DNA of 64,000 nucleotides. Origin: Semisulcospira habei. Its lineage: Eukaryota; Mollusca; Gastropoda; Semisulcospiridae. The notes beneath the pieces are model-generated. The model was not told where the DNA came from, did not search any database, and saw only the letters and a list, made by a program, of their open reading frames with translations. Shown piece after piece: positions 56,979 to 64,000 of this stretch; the first letter of the stretch is position 1, and every line of letters starts with the position of its first letter. Both the position numbers and the translations under genes were made by a program. Location: contig BTPG01000003.1 in NCBI GenBank assembly GCA_036245525.1, positions 157,306,439 through 157,370,438 of the forward strand, in the 5' to 3' direction.

Positions 56979-58296
56979 GGGAACTGTAACAACTGGTGAG
57001 GCATCACCTTACTATCCCTCACCAGCAAGATCTTCAGCCGCATTCTCCTTGAACGCATTACGACAGCAGTGGATGGCATCCTTCGCCAGGAGCAGGCAGG
57101 CTTTAGGAAAGGCAAGTCCTGCATTGACCATATTTTCGTCCTGAGACAGATCCTTGAACAGTCTAACGAATGGAATGGATCCCTCTATGTGGTCTTTGTG
57201 GACTTTGAGAAGGCCTTCGACAGTCTGCATCGAGACTCCCTTTGGAAAATCCTGCGATACTATGGAATTCCCCAGAAACTTGTCAACGTCATCAGGTCCC
57301 TGTACAAGAATTTTGAGTGCAGAGTCGTCCACAACAACCAGCTCACCGAACCGTTTAAGGTGGAAACTGGAGTGAAACAAGGATGTATTCTTTCGCCGAT
57401 CCTCTTCTCAATGGCAATTGATTGGATCATGCGCCGCACCACAGAGGGAAGGAGGCAGGGAATTCAGTGGACGCTGACCTCAATGCTGGATGACCTCGAC
57501 TACGCCGATGATATCGGGCTGCTGGCAAGCAGAAACCAGGACATGCAACAGAAGACACAACAGTTGACACAGTCAGCAAACTCCATAGGTCTCGGGGTCA
57601 ACATTAGGAAGACTCAAGTCATGAGGAAGAACACCATAGTGGGCGACCCAATCACCATCAATGACCAACCTCTGCAAGAGGTGGACGAGTTCACGTACCT
57701 GGGCAGCAAGGTTACCACAGATGGAGACTGCACAAGGGAGATCACCACAAGAATCAGCAAAGCCAACCAAGCCTTCGCAATGCTGAAACCCATCTGGAGG
57801 ACCACAAACCTGAGCATCCACACCAAGCTTCGTATTTTTAAGAGTAACGTGCTGAGTGTCCTTCTCTATGGGTCAGAGTGCTGGAAATCCACTACTGCTA
57901 CGGAACGCAAGCTGGAAGTCTTCCAGAACAAGTGCCTGCGACGGATCATGAAGGTCTTCTGGCCAAACATGATTACAAACGAGGAACTACGGAAGAGAGC
58001 AGGCGCAGACAGCATCGCTGAAACCATCGCCACACGGAGATGGAGATGGCTAGGCCACGTTTGCAGAATGTCACCCGACTTATTACCAAGGGTGGCACTG
58101 AGATGGACACCACAGGGGAAGAGAAACCGTGGGCGACCAAAGGAGACGTGGCGCCGAACCGTGGAGCGAGAGCTCAAGAACAGAGGCCTTACTCTGCAAA
58201 CAGCACCCAAAATAGCAGCTGACAGACAAAAGTGGCGCTCCCTTGCCGTCGCCTCAAGCACCAGACGGCGCAGAGAGGATTGAATGAATGAATGAA
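56979..58296 (+). mobile_element. RTE-like LINE (RTE-2), 5'-truncated, in Nimb-3 5' UTR
   Basis: Flanked by the 11-bp TSD TACGGAGCACC at 56968-56978 and 58297-58307. It begins mid-RT (GNCNNW, an in-frame TGA at 56997-56999, then GITLLSLTSKIFSRILLERI) and ends with (TGAA)n at 58280-58296. It belongs to a related but distinct subfamily from RTE-1: the finger motif is FVDFEKAFDSLHRDSLWKIL and the tail repeat differs. Confidence 0.93.
57069..58283 (+). CDS. RTE-2 reverse transcriptase fragment, 404 codons open
   Basis: A continuous frame from 57069 contains QAGFRKGKSCIDHI, FVDFEKAFDSLH, GVKQGCILSPILFSMAIDWI, the catalytic DYADDIGLL, EFTYLGSKVTTDG, LYGSECWKSTT, LRRIMKVFWPN, RRWRWLGHVCRM and GKRNRGRPKETWRRTVEREL, then the stop. 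There is no endonuclease because the copy is truncated. The missing stops suggest a young insertion. The ATG at 57069 is not a genuine start. The coding frame extends upstream to 57000. Confidence 0.85.
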   Translation: MDGILRQEQAGFRKGKSCIDHIFVLRQILEQSNEWNGSLYVVFVDFEKAFDSLHRDSLWKILRYYGIPQKLVNVIRSLYKNFECRVVHNNQLTEPFKVETGVKQGCILSPILFSMAIDWIMRRTTEGRRQGIQWTLTSMLDDLDYADDIGLLASRNQDMQQKTQQLTQSANSIGLGVNIRKTQVMRKNTIVGDPITINDQPLQEVDEFTYLGSKVTTDGDCTREITTRISKANQAFAMLKPIWRTTNLSIHTKLRIFKSNVLSVLLYGSECWKSTTATERKLEVFQNKCLRRIMKVFWPNMITNEELRKRAGADSIAETIATRRWRWLGHVCRMSPDLLPRVALRWTPQGKRNRGRPKETWRRTVERELKNRGLTLQTAPKIAADRQKWRSLAVASSTRRRRED

Positions 58297-58540
58297 TACG
58301 GAGCACCATGCTATAGCTTCTGCTGCTGATTAGGTGCTTTACGCCAGTATTCCCCTGCATTCAACGGTGTGATAGAAGGCGGTGGCTCAAACGGTTCAAT
58401 CGGGCTTACCCCCTTGAGTATATCTTTCGGGCAGTCTCCATTGTGCGTCGGCTGGAGACCCGCCGACAGTTGCACTTTCCCTTGTTGGGCTCGGTGGCGG
58501 GCGGGTACCCCCGGGGGATGAATATCTCTACTAATATAAT

Positions 58541-60373
58541 ATGGATAAAACAAAAAAAACAAAACTAGCACAGAAACGTCGCATAGACACCGACATTGCA
58601 CATGACAGTGATTCAGACTGTGAGGAAGAGACGCCTCAGGCGTCGGCCGTATGGCCTCGCTTCCTCATTGTCCATAGCAAGGTGAAGGAGAAACCAGTTA
58701 CATGTTTGATTGTACATTGCTTAACGTCCTGACAGCAACAAGGCTTTCTCAGGACGTGCCTGCACTGCTTGTGAAAAAAAAAAAAAAATAAACAGAACAT
58801 TGAATGTATGTCGCCAGCCGGTCAAATACGTTAAATAAACCTAACACATGGGGCCTAAATAAAGCTAAGACCATTTAGCAACACACATCCAATATCAAGA
58901 GCTACAGGCAGTGCAGACAGTAGGGAGAGTTTTAAAAAGGAAAATACAGGTGAATGGACAAAGGGTACACAGAAACACATGCCCCAGAATAGAGAGAAAA
59001 ACCCACCCTGTGGGGCTGACCAGGGTGACCCTGGGAACTAAAAAATACCTAACCCCACCCAAGTCTCCCAGGGCAGACCCGAGAAACCAGTTACCAAGCT
59101 GCATCCTTTTCTGGTGGGGGAGACCCTCAGGAGCCGTGTTGGCAGGCCTGACGCCCAGCGCCTCAGGTCTGGTGACTTGCTGGTGGAGTGCCGTACTCGG
59201 GCACACTCCAGCGGGCTACTGGGGCTCTCTTCCATCGGAGACACTCCTGTGGAAGTCACACCCCACAAAACTATGAATTCGTCAAGAGGCGTAATCAAAG
59301 ATCAAGCTTTGGCAGAACTGTCAGAAGATGAACTTGTAAGGAACCTTAAGTCTCAGGGGGTGACTTGCGTCAGGCGCTTCGCTTCCAAGCGAGGTGGTGG
59401 GGAGATCCGTCTCCCTACCATCATCCTGACGTTTGGCACCCCCACCCCTCCTACTACCATCTGGGGAGGTTACTACTCCCTGAGAGTGAAAAAGTACGTC
59501 CCTCTTCCCCTCCGGTGCTTTAAGTGCCAAAAGTATGGCCATGGGCAGAAGACATGCCGTCAGGCAGAGGCTTCATGCGCCCGTTGCACTAGGCCCGGAC
59601 ACTCTGCTGAGTCCTGCACAGCCACCCCCCTGTGTGTGAATTGCCAGGGGGCGCATATGGCTTCGGATAAGAAATGCCCTCGTTGGATATCCGAGTGCAA
59701 GATTCAGCAGGTGCGTGTGGAGAAGGGGCTGTCCTTTCTGGATGCCAAAAAACTGGTTGAAGGCCCTGGTGCAGCTGCGGCTGCCCCAACCTCTAACACC
59801 TCAGTGTATACTTTTAGTGCAGCGGTGGCAGGCAAGCGCCCCACCAAAGACTTTTCATGTCAGACCCCAACTTCTTGGTTGGGGGCGGAGCCTCGGCTCA
59901 TCTCGCCCCTAGAGAGTAACCCTCCTCCGGTGGTGACAAGGAGCCAGGGAACGCAGAAGGCGGACACTGCCGGTCCGGTTGTGCCGCCTTCTGTTGCCCC
60001 TAAGCCTCAGCCCCCACCCAAACCTGTTAGTCAGTCAACTCCAAAGGCTTCTGGCTCTGGTCAGCCTTCTAAGGCCGCTAACTCTAGCGGCAGGAACGCT
60101 GCCCAGGACCAGAAGTCTAAGAAATCTATGGGACCGCTGTGCGCACGGGCCCAGAAGGGGAACACAGATGTCCCCCTTCAAAACAAATATGCTGCACTGG
60201 AGGAGCGGATGGAGGGAGTGGAAGTTGTTGTTGCTGATGCTGCGGCAGCTCCACCCCCTTCCTCTCCGAAGAACCAGAGGAGGCCCGGGAGCCGGCCCCC
60301 CTCTGTTTCTTCAACTCCTTCCAAGGTAAAGGAAAAAGGGGGGAAAAACTCCTTACCCCCAGATCAGACTTAA
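58541..60373 (+). pseudogene. Nimb-3 ORF1, disrupted by SINE-A
   Basis: ATG 58541 starts MDKTKKTKLAQKRRIDTD. After ~53 codons SINE-A (58702-59080, 14-bp TSD) interrupts it. Coding resumes at 59095 and is open to the stop at 60371-60373, with the same three knuckles as Nimb-2. Apart from the SINE no lesion is seen. Confidence 0.9.
58702..59080 (-). mobile_element. SINE-A copy 4 (in Nimb-3 ORF1)
   Basis: TSD GAGAAACCAGTTAC (14 bp) at 58688-58701 and 59081-59094. This copy lacks about 8 bp of the 5' head and has a shorter tail (TGTTTGATTG). Confidence 0.96.
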
Positions 60374-62118
60374 TCATGGACTCTTTGCTTCAGTGGAATT
60401 GTCGTGGTTTTCGAGCTAACTTTGAGGAATTACGTCTTTTAGTCAAGTTCTATAACCCCTCAGTCATATCTCTTCAGGAGACTTACCTGAAGACTTCTGA
60501 CCCTGTGTCTTTTAATGGTTTTAATGTTATACATAAAGGCTCTGATTCGGAGAGGCGCTCGGGTGGAGCGGCTCTTCTCATTAGTAGCCAAATTTTATGT
60601 AGCCCCGTTAGCATCGACACCTGTCTTCAGGCTGTCGCTGCTCGGGTTACCTTAAAAAAGACCATAACCATATGCAGTATTTACCTGCCACCATCACTGC
60701 GGGTCTGTAGCAATGATATTTTTCACTTAGTAGATCAACTGCCCCCTCCCTTTATTCTCATGGGGGATTTTAACGGTCATGCTCACCTTTGGGGTAGTGA
60801 CCACTATGATGGCAGAGGTCAGATGTTAGAAGATGTTTTTTCTCAACTTAACCTATGTGTCTTTAACGATGGCTCACCTACATACTCTAACTCAGGTTCC
60901 GGATCTAGTTCTGTTCTAGACCTCACTGTGTGTGATCCTTCTCTCATGCTGGACTTTGACTGGAAGGTTCACGACGACCTGTGTGGTAGTGACCACTTCC
61001 CAGTAGTCCTGTCATCGGTCAGCTGTGAGGAGGATTCGCCGGTGGGGCGCTGGAATCTCAAGAAAGCTAACTGGTCTCTGTTTGCCTCTCTCTGTCAGTC
61101 TCGTCTTACAGAGGAGGTGGTCATGTCAGCTGAAGAACCTGTTTCTTGTTTTACTTCTATTTTGTTGGAGGTTGCAGGTGAAACCATCCCTAGAACTTCC
61201 ACATCACTCCCTCGGAAGCCAAGAGTACCATGGTTCAATGAAGAGTGCCGCAAGGCCCAAACAATGCGCAAATCTGCTCAGCGACGTGCATTTCGTAATC
61301 CGTCGCAAGCAAATATTTTAACCTTTAAAAGATAGCGGGCGAAAGCCCGTTATATTTTTAAACGTGAACGCCGTGCTTCCTGGAGACGCTTCATCTCATC
61401 TTTATCTTCTAGGACTCCGTCCCAAAAAGTCTGGAAGGCTGTTCGAAGAATTAGGGGCAGGGGTGGCTCGGCTTCTGTCGGCCATCTTAGAGATGGTGCC
61501 AGTTTGGTCACAGATAAAAAGGCTGTGGCCAATTTGCTTGCCTCCACCATTGCCCATAATTCTTCAACAGAGCATTATTCACCTTTCTTCCAGAGAGAGA
61601 AGGAGAAGCGAGAATCTTGTGCTTGTGATTTTATATCGGATAACTTGGAAGACTATAATGCCCCTTTTATGTTTTCAGAATTGCAGCAAGCCATGCAGAA
61701 ATGTACTGACTCTGCTGCTGGATTAGATACCATCCATTATCAGCTCATAACACATCTGCCTGAGGATTCACTCCTTGTACTTCTCAAGGCCTTTAACCAT
61801 ATCTGGATAACCGGTCATTTCCGCCATCTTGGCGCCAGGCTGTGGTTGTGCCAATTCCCAAGCCGGGTAAGGATCCTTCCGACCCGGGCAACTACCGGCC
61901 AATAGCTTTGACATCATGTTTATGTAAAACTATGGAACGCTTGGTCAACGCCCGACTGGTGTGGCATCTTGAGTCACAGGGTCTCATCACAGACCTCCAG
62001 TGCGGTTTCCGGCACTTCCGTAGTACAACTGACCATCTAGTCCGCTTTGAGTCTTTTATCCGAGATGCTTTTGTCAACAAGCAGCATGTCTATGCAATTT
62101 TCTTTGATCTTGAAAAGG

Positions 62119-62507
62119 TTGATTGATTGATTGTACATTGCTTAACGTCCCGACAGCAACAAGGCTTTCTCAGGACGTGCCTGCACTGCTTGTGAAAAAA
62201 AAAAATAAACAGAACATTGAATGTATGTCGCCAGCCGGTCAAATACATTAAATAAACCTAACACATGGGGCCTAAATAAAGCTAAGACCATTTAGCAACA
62301 CACATCCAATATCAAGAGCTACAGGCAGTGCAGACAGTAGGGAGAGTTTTAAAAAGGCAAATACAGGTGAATGGACAAAGGGTAGACAGAAACACATGCC
62401 CCAGAATAGAGAGAAAAACTCACCCTGTGGGGCTGACCAGGGTGACCCTGGGAACTAAAAAGTACCTAACCCCACCCAAGTCCCCCAGGGCAGACCCGGG
62501 TGGGGTT
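62119..62507 (-). mobile_element. SINE-A copy 5 (in Nimb-3 ORF2)
   Basis: TSD CTTGAAAAGG (10 bp) at 62109-62118 and 62508-62517. Head and tail are as in copies 2 and 3. Confidence 0.96.
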
Positions 62508-62731
62508 CTTGAAAAGGCATATGACACGACCTGGAAGCATGGTATAATGTCTGATTTGTCGGACATGGGTTTTAAAGGGCATCTGCCCGTTTTTATTCAC
62601 AATTTTTTGTCCAACAGGTCGTTCCATGTCCGTGTGGGCTCCACCCTCTCCGACTCCTTTGAACAGGAGATGGGTGTCCCGCAGGGCAGTATTCTATCTC
62701 CTGTTTTATTTAGCATTAAAATAAATTTCTA

Positions 62732-63153
62732 CAGGCGGTCCGTGGCGCAGTGGTTAAGGCGCCTGCCACCAATGCTAAAGGTGCGTGGTTCGACTACGGG
62801 TTCCGGCGTCGGATTTTTCTCCTCTAGTAAGTGTCACCGTTAATTCGGGCGGACCGTCGGGGGTTCTTTCTCCGGGTACTCCGGCTCTTCCTCCCCCTCC
62901 ACTTTGGTATCAGTTTCAGCCCACTTAATCAAATTTCAAATACAAACGATTTTGAATTTCCAAAAACTACAGTAGCTCGCTTGAGCTTGCCCTTAGCACC
63001 ACGTGAATGTTCTGTGTTTATGAACAGTGTGTGAGTGAATGCGCGTGATTCACGTGAGCGTGCTTGTTGGGTTCAGTTCGCGGCGGCGCTTTGAGCCGAT
63101 TTTCAATTGGGATAAAGCGCCTATTTAATGCGCTTATTATTATTATTATTAAA
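62732..63153 (+). mobile_element. tRNA-derived SINE with CR1/L2-type tail
   Basis: The head has pol III internal promoter text: an A-box-like TGGCGCAGTGGTTAAGGCG and a B-box-like GGTTCGACTAC spaced as in tRNA genes. A ~300-bp body follows and the end is AAAGCGCCTATTTAATGCGC with (TTA)n. The tail resembles the GGCGCC/(ATT)n ends of the CR1/L2-like copies at 1923 and 40164. It interrupts Nimb-3 ORF2 in an AT-rich ATTAAAATAAA context. The short duplication (about AAATAA) makes exact ends uncertain. Confidence 0.88.
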
Positions 63154-64000
63154 TAACATTGTAAAGGCCGTCAAGGATGATTCTGAATGCTCTTTGTTTG
63201 TGGACGACTTTGCTTTGTGTGCACGAGGTCGAGGACTTGCGTCCCTTGAGAGGCGCTTGCAGCTGTGCGTTGATCGCATCCAGGGGTGGGTGTCTCTCAA
63301 TGGATTCAGATTCTCGCCCTCCAAGACAGTCTGTGTGCATTTTACTAACCAGACGAAATTTTTTCTAGAACCTAGCCTGAGCATTGCTGGAGTGCCAATT
63401 AAGGTGGCTGAAGAAGCTAAGTTTTTGGGGGTCATCTTTGACAAAAGATTGACCTTCTGCAACCATGTTAACTACCTTAGAACCTCTTGTCGGAAGGCCC
63501 TCGACATTCTTCGTGTCGTTGGTCGTGCTGACTGGGGTGCAGACCGCATCGTCTTACTTCGACTGTACCGGGCCCTTGTTCGGTCCAAACTGGATTACGG
63601 CTCTGTGGTATATGGCTCGGCTTCCAAGTCTGTTCTGCAGCGTCTGAACACAATTCACCATCAAGGTCTGCGCATATGTCTGGGAGCCTTCAGGACATCT
63701 CCAGTTCCTAGTCTGTATGCAGAGGCAGGGGAGCCTTCTCTCAGGCTCCGCCGCATCCGCCTCATGCTCAGCTACGTTCTGAAGCTGAAGGCCCATCCAG
63801 AAAATCCTGCCTATGATTGTGTTTTTAACCCGTCGTTTGCAGAGATTTACGATGCCCATCCGGGAGCTGTCCGTCCACTTTCCTTCCGTGTCCGACCTCA
63901 TCTGCAGGCGGCCGGAGTGGACCTGGACAAAGTTTCGGAATCTCTGCAACACGTCACTCCACCCTGGCTACTACCAGTTCCTGACATCTTGCTGGACTTG

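Larger units (their letters stand above)
56537..64000 (+). mobile_element. I/Nimb-like LINE, copy Nimb-3, multiply interrupted, runs off window
   Basis: It starts GCCTACCCGGCAC at 56537. Insertions in order are: RTE-2 in the 5' UTR (56979-58296), SINE-A in ORF1 (58702-59080), SINE-A in ORF2 (62119-62507) and a tRNA-derived SINE in ORF2 (62732-63153). The window ends within ORF2, before RNase H. Coding text is nearly identical to Nimb-2. The 3' end and its flank lie beyond 64000. Confidence 0.9.
60376..64000 (+). pseudogene. Nimb-3 ORF2 (partial), broken
   Basis: Endonuclease is intact for 319 codons from ATG 60376. An in-frame TAG at 61333-61335 replaces the Gln codon of Nimb-1 and Nimb-2 (LTFKR-stop). 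A 1-bp loss near 61820 shifts the frame before VVPIPKPGKDP. Then come SINE-A (62119-62507) after FFDLEK and the tRNA-SINE (62732-63153) after VLFSIKI. The frame resumes with the FVDDFALCARGRG box and continues to the window edge. Confidence 0.9.

Noticed and set aside
62732..62810. Genuine tRNA gene
   Set aside because: A- and B-box-like text is present, but the sequence lacks a full cloverleaf and is fused to a SINE body and tail.

Overview
The window is invertebrate nuclear DNA. It has spliceosomal introns, microsatellites and very dense transposable elements, with no operons or bacterial signals. The mixture of I/Nimb-like, RTE-like and CR1/L2-like LINEs, tail-sharing SINEs, piggyBac, TA-target hairpin MITEs and long arrays of degenerate tandem monomers suggests a lophotrochozoan, most likely a marine mollusc. 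That assignment is inference. The only host gene recognised with confidence is TMA7 (minus strand, exons at 39306-39361, 37376-37466 and 34326-34360). A second possible host feature is a signal-peptide exon at 14416-14557 (minus), with a decayed duplicate beside it.

Layout. 1-17.4 kb holds old repeats: a CR1/L2-like LINE tail (1923-2918), arrays of a ~180-bp monomer carrying nuclear-receptor-like DR1 motifs (5547-7534 and 10343-13391), three hairpin MITEs nested one inside another (14655-15204), and a perfect 116-bp palindrome (16255-16370). 17.5-23.5 kb is a full-length I/Nimb-like LINE (Nimb-1, minus) with a 13-bp target duplication. 24.2-31.9 kb is a three-level nest: a second RNase H LINE (LINE-2, plus), split by a spliced piggyBac element, which is itself split by a SINE. 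32-43 kb holds TMA7, scattered MITEs and a CR1/L2-like LINE inside a TMA7 intron.

44.3-47.3 kb is a compact, AT-rich, intronless block of four ORFs unlike anything around it. It resembles a fragment of a virus-derived large DNA transposon (Polinton/adintovirus-like, inferred) and abuts a hAT-like remnant.

48.2-64 kb is a large inverted repeat. Nimb-2 (minus) and Nimb-3 (plus, running off the window) lie head to head around a 184-bp piece of an RTE-like LINE. The matching second half of that RTE copy is at 48.2-49.5 kb in the opposite orientation. Both Nimb copies carry independent SINE insertions, and Nimb-3 also carries an RTE-like insertion in its 5' UTR.

How the parts work together. The 3' tail of the ~385-bp SINE (SINE-A, five copies) matches the 3' end of the Nimb LINEs, so Nimb reverse transcriptase is the likely driver of SINE-A. 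A tRNA-derived SINE in Nimb-3 ends like the CR1/L2-type LINEs. Insertion order can be read from target-site duplications (TSDs): LINE-2, then piggyBac, then SINE-A; RTE, then Nimb, then SINE-A, tRNA-SINE or RTE-2.
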